Assembly (NCBI RefSeq): GCF_027942865.1
Contig: NC_134510.1
Span: forward strand, 22,189,209 to 22,253,208
Source: Odontesthes bonariensis
Taxonomy: Eukaryota > Chordata > Actinopteri > Atheriniformes > Atherinopsidae
Reading direction: 5' to 3'
DNA: 64,000 nucleotides
The notes below the pieces were generated by a model that had not been told where the DNA came from, did no database searches, and saw nothing but the letters and a program-made list of their open reading frames with translations. This document shows positions 1-14,900 of the stretch, in pieces (the stretch's first letter is position 1; the number at the start of each line of letters is the position of its first letter). The position numbers and the translations under genes are program-made.

Positions 1-3000
1 AAGGTTTTCTGTGTCTGCTTCCAACTGCTCCTTCTCCTGTTGCAGGAGGGCCATGTTCTTGAGGAGCTCTTCTTTTTCTCTTTGGGCTTCTTCCACCTTT
101 TGCTGCGTGATAAATAAACAAACAAACAAAAAAAAGCTCAATGTTTAATAGTAGAGAATTAATTTTGTGTGGGTTGCTACTGAAGCGGTCCACCGTGCAT
201 TACCTCGAGGTAGCCAGCCTTGGTGGTGACTACCAGGATGTCAGAGTTGCATTCATCCTCCACAGTAAGCAGCTCGTCTTCTGTGGGGCTGTTGGCACGA
301 AACAGGAATGGCGTACTAGCCCCCCGGATCTCTCCTTTGTGGGTCACGTAACAAAACTGGTAGAACTCGCCGTCGTCATTGGGCACATAGTATCCTGGGG
401 AACAACACCAGCCAGTGAACGTAATGCAGGACGGAAGCAAGCAACACACAAAATTCAACACAGGTCAGCTCTTAGCTTATCGTTAAAAAAAGTGCAGATA
501 CTTCTGTGCCCCGGCAGCGATCTGGAACACACACACACATACACACTGCACGAGTGAAAAGTTGTAGGGTCTGAAAGTGAAATGCGAATCAAACTTTTTA
601 CTCCCTTTGCACCCCTTTCCATTCCTTTACAGAGCGCGGTATTAAAATAAAAACACACATAAACTCAAATGCAGTTAACACCAGCACACATATATATACA
701 TGTGTGGGAAAAGTGTAACATTTCACTTCATCCACCGAGTAAGTCTTAAAACTTTTAACAATCCTCCATCCAGCTCTCTGATATGTGGTTATTAAAAGGG
801 TGTCAAAGTTATAGAAAACTATGGCACGATCTTACCCTGAAAGACCACGGTTCTGTTGACTGCAGTGCCTTCCACGTAGTTCTCAGGGGGAGGTGACCAC
901 AAGAATGTGTAATAGTCCCTCGCTGTGCTCCAACCAACCTGTGAGACATTGAGGGGAATCTATTTAACCAGACACTTCAACCACATCAGTATAATATAAA
1001 AACAAAGGAAAACTAGCTAAAAGACTCAGTGTCACTTCCAAGATATCACAAACTTGTTTATTAAGGTAATGACGGGCTTTTAAATCCATGTTAAAAAAAA
1101 CAAAAAAAAAACAACAAAATTTAAATAGTGAGGGACATCGAATACTTTGATTCGTCCTGAAGTGAGATTATCATCTCGGGGCCACCTCGTGTGCACGTGG
1201 CCCGGCGCTCGTCGTAAAACAAGCCCAACTGTGGAAATGTAGCTACAACTCACTTCCAACAGGAAGAGGAAAATAGGTGAAAATTTTATACACAGGCAAC
1301 TTGAAAATGAAAACCAAAATGTAATTATATGTATTTTATGTGTTGTTAACTGATGTCTGATGAGGGGGGAAGTGCGGAAAATACATCCATAACTTTTGAC
1401 CGGTCCCATTAAACTGTCAAATCAAATCAGTGTCACTTTGAACCGGCTGGTTTCTGGTGTGCAGACACAGGCTCACACGTGCATCCACAACAAGACCAGT
1501 AAAACCAGCCTCTGCCACAAAACATACTTTAATTCAGGAGATGTGCCTCTCAAAAAAAAAAAAAGAAACGTGCCCACTTCCTTTTTCATGCAAGCAGGAT
1601 CACACCGCAATGTTTTACTTTCAGCAGATACTACTTTGTTGTGGGCAGCCTTCGGTCACTCTCTGGGCAGTTCATTTGCTCACCTGTGTGCCAACAGCCT
1701 GCAGCTACAATGTTGTGTGTGTTCATCAGAGCCAGGGACAGAGGGCTCTGGTGCTCCAAAAGCCCCCCCAATTGTTACCAGTGCAGCTCCAGCCTCCAGC
1801 AGTTAAGAACAGGAAGCAATTAAAACATGCACCTAGTTAGTGAGTGTCATTACTGAAGGCTAGCCCTTACCAGTCCACTCATTAGCGCTGCAGAGGTGGC
1901 AGATGAAAACTGAGAGGAACTAAAAGCACAGTGGTGTGTGTAGAAATAAGAGGAGAGTACAGCAGCACTGTTGAGCTACCTTTGGGAAGAAAAAAAAAAA
2001 TCTTGCAGCATTGCCCAACAAACAGGCAACGTTGCAAGGACTGAAATCTCTACAAGTAACAAAATGAGACCAAAGCAAGTACCATCAAAAAGCAGACTTC
2101 CCTTTTAAGCCGATTATTCTCCGAACATTCGACAAAAGTCGCACTTCTGCAAGAAAGATGACGTAGGTCTATGGGAATTTCGCTGCAGGAGGTGGTGTGT
2201 TGTCAGTGAGCCAGTACGACTGTATAAATTCAGGAGAGAGTTGTTCATGAATCACGCAGAGAGGCCGTGCTCAGAGACAGGTTAATTATAAAGCTGCCTT
2301 GACGTTCCCTGAAACATCGCAGACGACCTGCCCTGACAACAATCCTCCACGAGCCAGACAACCTCTCACATGCTACGTCGTGGTAAAGGTTCGGAAATCA
2401 AGGGGTCAAAGGCTGCTTCTGTCGACATGCCCACGGCAAGAACATGTCTCCCGTCTATTCATCGTCAAGGATGGCAAAAAAAAATTTGATTTAAACGTGA
2501 TTTCATGCCGCCACGGTAGAGCGGAGGTGTTAATATGGGCAAACAATTGACCTTTATTGGAAAGGGACGTTAATTGGTCATGTTTGGAACTCTGTTTGAA
2601 CACTGTAACTTACTTTAAGATCAGCTCTGCCACTTGGTGCTATCCACAATGCAATGAGGGATCCGGCTACAATGGAGTGCTGAATCCGGTATCTTATCAG
2701 CCCTCCACAATACCTGATCCACCTCCCGTAGCCCAACATGACCCCAATTCTCACCGAGGTTACAGAAAACCTTTCCATTCATGCCAAAGCGCCAAAGAAC
2801 GCAAAATGGACTGTTGGCATAAATGTTGTGTCAGAGTGAAAGGAAGGTTTTAATCCGTGTTACGAACACGCTAAGAATTCAACCCCTCCGTGTCCATGTT
2901 CTGAGTAAAACAGAAGCTTGTCCTTTAGACATGCATTACTTTATCTGCCAGTTCACCAGGCATGCTTGTAAAATCTAGTGAAATTTAATGAAGTGCCCCG

Positions 3001-4072
3001 ACAATAAACTACAGTCATACTTGAGACTTAAGTTAAGGGAGGTAATGGAGTAGAGGAGCTGATATGACACATAGTCCACACAATAACCATGTTTATTTAA
3101 ACCGTCACGGGTTTTGTTGCCACCGCCCTACTTGGTCTTGCATGACAAGTAAATAATGATGACTAATGTTGAAACATTTATTTTTTTTATTTTTTTTTAA
3201 AACATACTTTTTTCCCCCCCATTTTTATCTACTTGTGCTCACGTTAAAGTGGCTTTCCTTTTTATTTTAGTGGCTCTAATGTGCTTTGGCTTGAGCAAAT
3301 GTAAAACTATACTCCTAAAAACAAAACAGCTCGGCTGTGGATTACCCTCCCGTTATCTAACATTTGTTCTGTTCCACCAGAGGACAAAACACCGACCGCA
3401 AGAAGCTCGAACAGGCAGAAACTAACCCAAACAGAGAAAGCCACAAGTTTATGTTTTTTTTTGATTTGTCGACATCTAATCTCAGCCTCCACATCTCTGG
3501 CAGATAAAAAGCATGTTGGTCTCGGAAGAGCCTTGCTTCAGACAAGCTTAAAATAAATAACTGCCACTGTACTGGATTTAATGTGCTCCTATAACGAGAT
3601 CCATGTGGGACACTCAGGCTTGTGGTGGGGGCAACATAGCTCCACTCCCTCTGCCAAGCTCATCTTTCACAAAAGCACGATAATGGCTAAACTCACCATG
3701 TCTTGGTTTTTCTCAGGATTGAATAAATACTTTGTTCTAACCTTTTTCGCAAACTGGCAATCATTTTCCGTCTGTGCCAAAAGAAATCAAAGGCATGCTG
3801 CAACATGTTCCCCAGCTTAGATTTATGAGCAACATCTTGAAGTTAAGATACGTCGAAATATCAGTCACCCTCCATTATATCTATTAACATCTTGTATATT
3901 ATACTTTCAGAATGCAGTGTAGACGATTTTTCACCTTAAATATGCCAACCCAGTCCTTTGGATGTGGCTTGATGAACTGCGTCAGGGTGTAGTGACACTC
4001 CAGTGCAGCGTGGGGCAGGTAGCTCTTCCCCACATTCTGGAAGATGACGTGGGCAAAGTTTGATGTATCCAT
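1..4072 (-). CDS. tax1bp1b: Tax1-binding protein 1 homolog, 5' portion (partial, runs off left edge)
   Basis: Four coding exons are visible on the minus strand: 4072-3935 (ATG at 4072), 938-836, 394-204 and 102-1 (continues off the edge). Lengths 138, 103 and 191 join in frame with canonical GT/AG sites. The product starts MDTSNFAHVIFQNVGKSY, followed by HPKDWVGIFK, GWSTARDYYTFLWSP and YYVPNDDGEFYQFCYVTHKG. This is the SKICH domain of the TAX1BP1/CALCOCO family (about residues 4-120). A linker follows (ELLTVEDECNSDILVVTTKAG), then the first coiled-coil residues (QKVEEAQREKEELLKN). Known role: ubiquitin-binding selective autophagy adaptor and negative regulator of NF-kB signalling. An acceptor just above the ATG (exon edge 4096) shows that a non-coding first exon lies further right; I could not place it. 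It is head-to-head with hibadhb, as in human. The b suffix is inferred from the HoxAb linkage. Confidence 0.95.
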
Positions 4073-4096
4073 GTTGTCGCTCAATAAAGTCCCGAC

Positions 4097-7000
4097 CTGG
4101 AACAGTGCCATAAATCACTCAGCAGCAGCTACACAGGAAGAGACCAGAACAAAAAAAAACTGAATTAACCTGAGAAGCAACAGTTTATATGACAAATCAT
4201 TAGTCAAAAACAAAAGGCGGTTCTATACAATAAAACCAATCAGAAATGTTAGGAACCAGTGCCATCAACGTGCAGAGATGGACTGGTCATTGGCCAACAA
4301 CCCGGAACAAAGTTTACCAAAAAATTACAAAAACCTCCACTTCAAGATGCAAAGCAACGCAGGCGTGGATAATAGTGCATCGATGCAGTAACAGACCTCA
4401 ATCATAACCTAATCATATCAGAAATCAAAGATTTTCTAAGTCTTGGCTAAAAAAATAAAAAAAATCCAAAAAATTAAGTCGCAGTGTTCAGTTGTTACGT
4501 TACATTTACCATCCATGAAATCAGAAGATGAAGCGAGTGAGCACACTTTGGGATTTATGAAAATACAGGAAATCCATTAAAACTTGGTAAGACACGAATA
4601 ATGCACAAAATCTGTTTTGCTGAATTGAAATACACCGATGATACAACGAATCTTAAGAACCATATTGGCAGATTTCCCCCTTGATGTAACCTCTGGATCA
4701 CAATAATCAGCCAAGAACTGATGAGATGCTTTCAACTGTGGTCTCCAAGTCAGTCAGAAAAGCTACTACAGCAGCCATTACAGGAGATTCTTTAGCAGCT
4801 GACTAGTAGGCAATGTAACTTATGCACAGTACTGATGCTGGGTACTCTGGTTATCTTCATTTCTATTCAACCAGAAAAAAATTCAAATAAGGAATATGTC
4901 CTGGACAAGACAGGCTGCAGCTCTACAAGCTGGTGCCGTCCTTTTTTCTATAAAAGACAAAAATAAATAGAAATTGGCCTGATTGGTCGTATTCATCGAT
5001 TGAAAATTAGCTATGTGACGTTGTATAGTAATTTGAGGATGCAAGACATTGAAATGCATGGAAACAGGACAAGCTTGGTTAGTAATCAAAAGGTCTAACA
5101 TTGTATTTAGGCCATTTTAGTTTAAAACTGAGAACTACACAATCTGTCATGTTGTTACTGAGACATTCATCCTATGAGCCATCTACATGACGAGAAAACT
5201 ATAATTATAACTTTGCAAATGACACCAACCAGAAAAAAATGTGAGAGGAGTGTGTTAAGAAGCATTCAGAATTTATCTTACATAGTGCCTCCTTTTTCTT
5301 ATCATCAAATACTGAATTTCCTCCCAGCGGTCCCGTGTATTTACTGGTTGACTTACTGAGGGCATTCATTTTCAAACGGCCCTTTTTTTGGATCAAATAA
5401 ATAGGGCAAAATAGTCTTATATGTCACTGTTTTTAGGCTATAACATTTGCAGAATGCAAACTAGGGCAGATATTAAGAGTATAATCTCTTCTCCAGGCAC
5501 CACTTCACCACCGTTCATTATCCATTTATGGAGTGAAGCACCATTTTATCAGTGTTTTCTGCTTTTGACTGGAACTGGACAGAAAGTACGTTGTAGCTCT
5601 CTACACTCCAAATTCTTCCTACAACGTTTAAAAGCATACCATCGACAATCCGTTTGGACACCATCACCGATGCACGAAAATATGTTGCAGGAAATGCTCT
5701 TGGAGTTGACAAAAGAATGTCAGGCTGTTTAATGATTTTGTAGTAATAAGGAAACAGAACAAACGTTGCCATGGAACAGCTTCTGAGTCCGTTTCGTAGT
5801 TGTGCTGAAGAAGATGGTGGACTTTGCATTAACAAGGCTATAATTCTTTAATGGTTAATGTGGGTTAGACCTCTTCAATTTAAATGACATCTTCTTTTCT
5901 CCATTTCAAAATCACAGAGAAAAAACTAACAGACATAGTGTTGTTGTCCAAATACTGTTCTCATACATCTACAACAGTAAAACAACTGTCTTGAGTGGAA
6001 AAAGCAGACCAAATATTCGGTGAAATACACCAACATGTACTTATTCCTTATTTACTATACTGAGCTGATTATCGAAAAAACTGTTTAAAACCATGTAGCC
6101 AGAACAAAATCCCATCAAGATTAAAAGAGAAAAGAAGGGAAAAAAAAACCTTGGCGGGTCCCGGTAAGATCTTACTTTCACTTGAAGTGGAATTGAAACA
6201 ACTAACGAGCTTTTCTTAGTTTCCTAGATTACGACTGTAAGAAGAAAACAAAGAAGACAAATGGTTTACATTCCAAACATTAACTCTTTGTTTCCTTTTA
6301 TTGTTCCAAATCGTGTTTTCTTTATGAAATTTTGTTTCTGAAGTTCTTTTTACGTTTGATTCGTATTTTATTTTTTAGAGTACTCGTAAAATCACTTTGT
6401 CAGCTAGGATTTACATTCAAAATGTCATTTCATTTTGGATAAAGACTGACTCACCCACCAGTGAGAATTACTGTAATACTGTAAATAACACAAGAGGTCC
6501 CTTTGTGGTTGTTTTGTGTGTTTTCACATTTGATTTCTTTATAGTTGCGCTTATTTTGCATCAACCTTTAATCACATCAGCCCTTTTCATCCCTCTATGT
6601 GGTCTTCTGATCTGACCCCATGGGCCCTTCTGTACCCTTTATACACATTTAGAATCTCTCCATGTAATTGAGGACAAACTACTCTTATTCTTATGTACAT
6701 TCTGTTCAGTAACATTTACTCTTTTTCATATCACTGTATGTCCCAATAACTTTGCCTGTTTGACAAAATAACTATTAAGAGGATCTTAAGAAACTCGACT
6801 TAAACGCAACACTAAAAACAAGACCGCCTAACTTAGGCTGACATGAGTTCAGCACCAGGAGGGATTTTCCATTTGGGCCTCAACTGAATTTATTTTTACT
6901 TGACGTAATTGGGCCTGGAAAGCATAATGATCGGACTCTGAGCCGAGTCGTCATACACAGCAAACACAGCAGGTCTAAATATTATCTACCCGGCTGAATA

Positions 7001-8205
7001 AACAAACAAAGAAAAAACAAATCAGTAAAAGTTCAAAGAAAATGTCTAAACAGTCAAAAACAAATTCAAGGCAAGGCCTAATGACAAAACAGTGGTCATA
7101 TCAGGCTAACTTAGCTTTTTTGCTAGCTAGCAGGCTAGCGTTAGCTACTTACTTCGAAAGACAAATTAATCATCAATCACATGGTAAAGAGGCGTACATT
7201 ACAAGGGAATGTTTACCCAGTGAGCAAAGTATTACCTTAAAGTCTCTGAACCCACGATGTTTGGTTATATAACGCACTTAACAAACATAGAGCAGGTAGT
7301 TTGACTGCACAGCCATCAACTGGAGGACAAGGTTATTGCTAACGTAAACAGTTCGCAACGGCGTGTCTCGAGGTAGCTTTTGAAGACGCGTCGAGTCGAC
7401 ATGAACATTAACAGTTGTATTTTTTGGGAAGGTTATAGAATAAACACTTAACCTACCCAATTGACATGTTGAACAGCAACTGAAATCCCAATCTATCATC
7501 GAAACAAATGTTGACGCAGTTCAGTGCTTTCCCGTGCCCTCTTCCTGGAATAATAACAACATTACATCATTTCCGGAAAGAGCCTGCCTCACAAAAATGC
7601 ACATATCTCTGATGGATGATGATTCACCTGTGTTCTAAATGGAAATAATTACAACACAACAGTACAAAGTGTGATTAAGGTTCATGATAAAGGTTATATT
7701 TGTTAAATTACATTAGAAATTCATATTTGCCTATTCGCAGGTTTCTTCTCTAAAATGAATTGTTTGCTTACTGTATTGTCCTGCTGCATGTTTTAGTTTT
7801 ACGTCAGATTTAATTGTTTCCCAACCTTAGTTACTAGTTATAAGTATAGTGGATATTTTCTGAGCCTAGATCAATACAAATGTAGCTTAATTGTGACCAA
7901 CACATTAAATAATCAGTAATAGTGGTGAAATAATAAAGGCTACTATGTTTTAATGTTAAACTCGGGACAACTACGATATTACTATGTTTACTAAAGTAAA
8001 CAATCTGATTAACTCATCCACAAAGGAAAATACCAATAGTCAAATATATATAGTTTAGCTTTCTGAACGCAGTGATATAAAGGTGAACTGAAACGTAATG
8101 CCAGAAGAGCCCAACTTCTTGCATTTCATTTATCTTACGTGACTACAATGCGCCTCGTAAATAAAGCAAGAAAGAAAAAAAAACAGACGTATCCATAAAC
8201 TCTAC
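4097..8205. other. 5' intron of tax1bp1b and intergenic DNA
   Basis: AT-rich sequence with no convincing coding exon on either strand. It must hold the untranslated first exon and promoter of tax1bp1b, since the first coding exon has an acceptor at its upstream edge. The stretch around 7320-7500 is richer in CpG and is a plausible place, but no start site can be proven by eye. Confidence 0.4.
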
Positions 8206-8750
8206 GGCTGTGTTCGAAACCGCCTACTTCTCCTACTATTCCTACTAGTCATACTTTTTTAATTTCCCGGATGTACACTAGATGCATACTAGATTCGCCG
8301 AAATGTTGAGTATTCATCATGAGGTTACTTGTCACACTCAAACTACCCAAGATGCAACGTAACGTGACGTCGCCCATCGCCATTTGAACGGTCAAATTCC
8401 GTTAACGGGACGAGAGCAGTCAAAACGGCATAACCGGAAGTGCGTTGCTCACTGCGGCTAGCTTTAGCGCCGAATTCGTGGGAACAAAATTGTAAATAGC
8501 CGGTATTTTGTCAGATTTTCAACACCTTGGGGGTCTAAATGACTATTTTCTCGCCTGAAAATGTTTCAAATGTTGCTAAAGTTATATATTTACAGAGTTT
8601 ATAGCTTAAGCGAAATCAGCTTTTCAGGCTGGCTGATTTCGGCTCGGGCAGGAGTGAAGTGCACTGTGTGTAAACGCTCGCATACTGTCTGATCGATGAG
8701 TATGCCGTTTGCAAGTATGTAGTTTGTAGTAGGCGGTTTCGAACACAGCC
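8206..8750. mobile_element. MITE with about 22-bp terminal inverted repeats, upstream of hibadhb
   Basis: The left end reads GGCTGTGTTCGAAACCGCCT and the right end is its reverse complement, ending GGTTTCGAACACAGCC. Just inside both ends lie further CTACT-type repeats. No transposase reading frame is present, so it is non-autonomous. A target-site duplication is not clear (flanks TAC and TAA), so the superfamily is left open. It ends about 150 bp before the hibadhb start codon. Confidence 0.75.
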
Positions 8751-8903
8751 TAAGTCTAAGCAGAGCGTCTAAGGTCCTGGTCCTCCCATACGGCTCAGAC
8801 ATTGGCTGAAACTGTGTTGCGCGTGTCTATTGCCTGATTGGTCGAACAGCTGTCATTCCTGTACGTACTGTAACGTCACGCGTAAGGTCAAGAGGAAAGA
8901 AGC

Positions 8904-11900
8904 ATGGCCGCTGTGTTGAGAGGGTCTCGGTTCATAGTGGGAAGGTGTCGCAGGCATGTTGACTTTGCGTACGGTGAGTACAATAAACTGAGATTGAGTT
9001 CGCGGTGTGTAAGTCTCAGTGTTTACTGTAAGAGCCCAAGCTGCTACCTGAACGCTGTTTGCGACGAAAACACACAGTTTTTTTCTCGTTACTTTCAGTA
9101 GTTTCAGTTAAATCTCGCTCGACTTGATGTAGTTGTTGCTGCAGGAGTTGATTTAACCATTTACTGTTTAAGTAGTTTTTCTTGTTCAAAGTGAACCTCG
9201 TGTGGTCGCTGGGTCGTTTGCCAGAGTCACCAAAAATCACCAACATTTGGTCTTATGTCATACTGTGTCCAGTATTTTCTATGAAGACATTATTATGTAA
9301 TGTCAGTCATCTGCACATTTGTAGGGGTGGCTCAAAACGATTGAAGGTAACTTCCATGAGGGAAAATTTGAACTTCCCAGTACAAACCCTTTTACTTATT
9401 CATAGCAAACGCCCTTCCAGGTTGTATTATATAAATTACAGCATATAGGTAAATAAAACATAAATAAATTAGTCATTAAATTGCATGACTAACAGTGTAC
9501 TATACCAGGGTAAATCTGAAGAGGATAAAGAGATGGCAGCAAGTGTTATTGTTAGATAGAATTAGATTTAAAAAAAACTATGCAAGAGGAGTACCTTAGT
9601 TTCAGTCTAGACATAATCTATAAATATTTTAAGTAGGACCTCTATACCTGAGGGAGATACTGTGTCTTATCGATTTTGTGGTTATGTTTTAGGCTCCACC
9701 AGGTCCATGGCCTCAAAGACACAAGTTGGGTTTGTTGGTCTGGGAAATATGGGAAACCCAATGGCAAAGAATTTGCTGAAGCACGGATATCCAGTCATTG
9801 CTACAGATGTGTTCCCAGAGTCCTGCAAAGAATTGCAAGAGCTGGGTGCTCAGGTAGTGTGAGATTAATTTACACATATATTTCTGTTTCCTAAATTTCC
9901 TCCCTTCACACACTGGGATTTCATGGTATTGTTGTGTTTTTCAGATTGTGGACAATCCTGCTGAGGTAGCAGACAAGGCGGACCGTATCATCACCATGCT
10001 CCCCTCTAGTCCCAACGTCATAGATGTCTACTCTGGACCCAATGGCATTCTCAAGTACACCCCTTAGTTTTTCTTGCAATGTGTACTTTAAAATGTCACA
10101 GTCTTTTTGAGTTTTTGACTAAAACCCTATTTTCTTAAACAGAAAAGTAAAGAAGGGCTCCCTACTTATTGACTCCAGCACCATAGACCCATCTGCTTCA
10201 AAAGAGATGGCTGCTGCTGCTGAGAAGATGGGGGCAGTTTTTATGGATGCACCGGTTTCGGGAGGTAAATCATTTGAACTGTTTTCTTCATCTTTATTTG
10301 GGTTGCAAAATGAATTTCATATTTTACCGTCTAGTATTTCAGCGGATCTACCCTCCCTTAAGGCCAGGCCCGACTTGTTTTCTCCCTTGTTGCGCAAACA
10401 CACTGAAAGTAAAAACATTTAAAGCCTGTTGACCATCAGACAATCACATCTGATCGAGTATAATGTCTTTAGTTTCTTTAAGTAAAGTATTTTGGTTCAT
10501 CTTGGATTTGGATTATCTGCATCTAAGTAAGCATAATCTGATGTCCAAGACCAATATTTTTGGTACCAGAAGCTTTCTGCTTGTAGTCTGAATAGTATTG
10601 ACCAATCGGGACTCAGCGGATAGCCTGCGTATGAACAGTTGCGTGTGGAGCACAACACAAAAATACACGAGCTGAAAAAGAAATCTCGAAACCACTTTCT
10701 ATCAACGATTAATCCTCCCTTCTCGATGGTTTAGCTTTTTATGAGCTTTTCCAAATGTACTCCAGCAACGCCCACTCAACATAACAGGCAGTCTTGTCCC
10801 TAATATCCATTAGCCACAAATCTGCAGGCTACACTGGAAGCCCAGAAACATTGGCCATTGCCTCCAGAGGCTCAGTAAGTAGACGATAGCTGATGGGTTT
10901 CCAATGTGGTCATTGGTGAGGCTGCAGTTTGTGTGAGCTGAATTCTTTCTTATGTTGTACTAAGACTGGTTTCAAACATCGTCGGCCTTCAATGATGTGA
11001 GGAAAGCAAGACATACACCAGCAGATCACTAGCAGGTAAAGGAAAAAAAAAAAAAAACTTCTGCTGTAGGAAAACAACACTTTCACAATTTATCAAACAA
11101 AATGAAATGGTGCAGGTTTATGTGGGCTGGTTTTAAGATTCTGACATATGGAAAAAATATAACGGTTTCACAGTATTCCTTTATTTTGGTTGCAGCTCTG
11201 AAATGTTTTATTTAGAAAAAACCTTAAGTAAAATTGTCATTTTTCTATTTTTTTTTAAAAAACATTTGGAACATGTGTACATGTGTATGTATAGTACTGA
11301 ACTCCACATGAATTTAAACCGTGTGGCACATGATCAAATGCTAATGTATGATTTTGAACAGATGTTCATATTTGTTTAAGACTTAAAAGTATAGAAGTAA
11401 AACCAGCTACATTTAACAATAGTACTAAAATAGTAAGTAAAAGTTCTAATTTGACAGAACTTTAGTACTTCTTTGCAGTTCCTCGCTCTGTAAATTTAAG
11501 TTGGGAGGGTTAGTCATGTTATTTTTCTCAGCAGCAGGCCTTATAGCAGGCTATATTTCACCGATTTTTAGACTGGCTAACACTTGTAGATGGTTGCTAA
11601 CGTTCATTTCAAGACCGTTTTACCTTGAATTTGGCAATGAGTGATGATCGATGCTCCCGTAGTTGGAAAATCATGGAGAAAAGGGAGAGTTTTACGCTGC
11701 TCACAGCCCGATGGATTCCTTCGTTTTCTCTCTCTCTCTAGACAAGACGTAGAAGACGGCTCACACCGGAGGAACGCTGTGATGGAAACTTTAATGGTTT
11801 TGAAAAGTGACTTTAAAACTGTGGCATACCTTGAAACGGGAAGCCAGCCCATGTCTAGTTTCTATACTTGTTTTGTTTTTGGACATGTAACTGTGACTTT

Positions 11901-14900
11901 GTATTCCTCTTCAACAATCAGCTTCGAATCAAGTAACAAAAGGGAAGGTGGTCACATTCTCTGTCGCACGAGAGGACTGATTTCGAATCCTGCAGAAGTC
12001 TTGTCTTCTGCTCATGTTTTATCTTGGAAATCAGTTATTTTTTCCCTTTTTATTTATTTTTTTCTCCCTTCTTTTCTTTGGTTACATTTATGCACCAAAT
12101 CCACTTGACCAGGTTGAGAAAAATGAAAACCTGGTTAAGGTTCTCACAAACTGTTATTGTGTCTCATTGTTTATGCCAGACAAATCTTTTATCTTAGGAT
12201 ATACGTCTGACGGATGATTCGGGTTCCAGAAATGTAATATTTTTTTCCAGGCGAATATTCTGCAATCAGAATATTTAAACCATGAAATTGATCTAAATGT
12301 GAGCTCAGTTTCCAATACCATTGATGGATGTTTGACTTCCCAGGTTTAAGAGTTACAACCTATTTTATTTATTTATCCAATTTATTTGGTGGGGGGGGGG
12401 TTGTCAGTGTCTCATATGCTGCAGTTTGCAGAAGTGTTGGTTAATGAAGAGTAATTGCATCTAGCTGAGGAAGTGGAGCAGCTTCACAAATGTGTGTGTT
12501 TGAACTTAGCTTTGTCAGTGTCAGGAGAGTCACTTTCTTTTAGTTGAAGTTGGTCCATTTTATAGTCCGGCTCTAAAGATTACGGATGATTTACACGCTT
12601 CCATCCACGATAGTGCACTTGGATTAAAGTTCTCCTCCTTTCTGCCTTGAACTTCTGTGTGTGGCGGCAACAGTTTAACCAGTATAAAACAAAACTGTGT
12701 GTGTGTCATACTTTTACACGCGCATCAATCACAAAGCTTTTGCTTCGAAATGAAACTGTTTGAACATTTCTACTTGTCAGAGAGAAATAAAAAGCAGTAC
12801 AGTGGCCATGTGCTTAAAGCTTCAACATAAAAGCTCTTGTGGATAAGGAAGAATTAATTGAGTCAGCGTGTGTTTTAAAGTTGTTTCTTAAGGCAAAGGA
12901 AAGAGCAGATGAGATGAAGACACTCGATACATAACAGAGGCAACAGTTATGGTCAGAAATAATAAACCAGAATTTCAGTATTCTCTTGTGAATTTATGAT
13001 TTCGTTGAAATGAAACGACAGCAAATGTCTTGTAGACGTTTTGCAGATGAAATTTTAAAAAAAAGCTGTCCGTGGCCCCAGTCGTGCAACATTGTTGAGA
13101 CGAGTGTAAACCCTCCTGTTGACATTCTCTTTGAGCTTCAGTTATTTTGTATCGTCTTGTGTTTTGAGACCTTTTTCAAGTGTTGTGTGTTCATGCTGGG
13201 TCACTCGCTGCCAGTAGTGGCTCATGTAATTATTAAAAACCAGCCACTTCAGTAACAGGATCACTGCCTTTTAAAATTAAGTCGTTATTTCACTGCGTTA
13301 CTTTCTGTGAACTCTTTCGACAGGGTGCTTGCGCAAGTCTTGAAAGTCTTAATAAGTATGGAATTTTGAAGGACTGTTTACCAGACCTTGAAAAGTCTTG
13401 AATTTTGTGTGAAAGTCTTAATAAAGTATGGAAAATAGAATTTTATGGTAGAAGGCATTGTGAAATGAGAAATAGGAAGGTAGGCTATAAAACTATAATT
13501 TTACTAACTGGTCACGTACTGCATTAGCCTAATGGGCTGAGATGTGAGTGAAGAGACTGAATTCTACATACATTCATCCATCCATTCATTTTTTTATAGA
13601 TAGTTTTTGTGACACTTGTTTGATGTGAAATTCATGTACTTGTGATTTTCATGTTTTGAAACGTTTTCATCAGTAAAAGCATAATTTAATGTGAATAATG
13701 CATTTGTTCATTGAATACTAGCCTATAAAAATTAACATTTCTAATAAACACAGTTGGTACAATCTCAACCAATGAAGTAGGCAGTAGGCACACAAGTTAC
13801 AAGTACATAAAGTTAAAGTCTTGGGGGGGGAAAAGTATCAGTTTTAAAAAAGTCTGGAATTTTAATTTGGAAAAAGAGCAAGCACCCTGTTTAGAGCACT
13901 TCTGCATTACCAGATATGAGCACCTCTTTGCTGTAACTTAAAGCTGCAGTCTGCAACTCTTTTTCAAGCATAATGCCTGGAACTGTCCGGGGATTCTGAA
14001 AGTAGTACATTAAATACCCCAATACAAAAAAAAAATGAGTTCTCTAGGTCCCCTATATGTCCCGCTAGGTCCCTCCAAAGCCAGCAGGTTTGTTTACAAA
14101 ATTGCAGACCGGACCGGTAAAAGGTAACCAATCAGGTTACGAGCTGGGCTCTGCTGCCTGTCAATCACAGATTGTGCACGCGCGATACAAGGTAGGCTCG
14201 TCCCCACGCTTATTTATCTAGACTATTGAACTTCATTACGGGCTAGTCTACTTACTGTGTCTTCCATGATCGCAAATGACAGGTGAGTTAATGAAAGAGG
14301 AGTCGTGTAGGCGCTACGTGCACGAGTTCTCATGTGTTTTGATGGGGCGGGACAGGAAGTTGAATAACTTTATTTTTCGGTTAAAAAATAAGCATTTCTT
14401 GCATTTTGCGACTACAGAGGTCACCTTTTTCAACTTCAAGCGTTCTGATAGATCATGTAAACTCTTAAAATGCCAAAAATTAGGACTTTACGTATGACAA
14501 CAACAAATCCTGCAGACTGCAGCTTTAAGCACTTAGGTTTTAAAAGCAGACAACGTTTAACTCTTCTGTGTCCTGGCTGCTCTACCTCATTACTTTTTTT
14601 TTTTTTTTTTTGGCTAATAACGGGAATGAAAGTCACAATGTCCCCCTCACAGTACTTTGATAAAGATTATATTACTAGTTATTATTAGTAGTACTCTAAC
14701 ACCAAACCTTATCTGCAACTACTCACTGTCAGCGCTGTGGACTCCCAAATTCGGTGATTTCATGCCCAGCTTGACAAATTTAAAAGAAGCCTTTCAACTC
14801 AACTGGGACTTATAGTGTTGACTCACGACTTCACTCAGGACTCCAAAAAAATGTAGCCCAGAGGTCCTCAAACACCTGGCCAAAGTATTGGCAAGGGTGC

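Noticed and set aside
3581-3820. 79-codon open frame in tax1bp1b intron
   Set aside because: No homology recognised, and it lies antisense within the intron between two sure tax1bp1b exons.
11641-12108. 155-codon open frame in hibadhb intron 4
   Set aside because: No recognisable family, no codon pattern or splice context, and it overlaps repeat-like sequence; likely chance.
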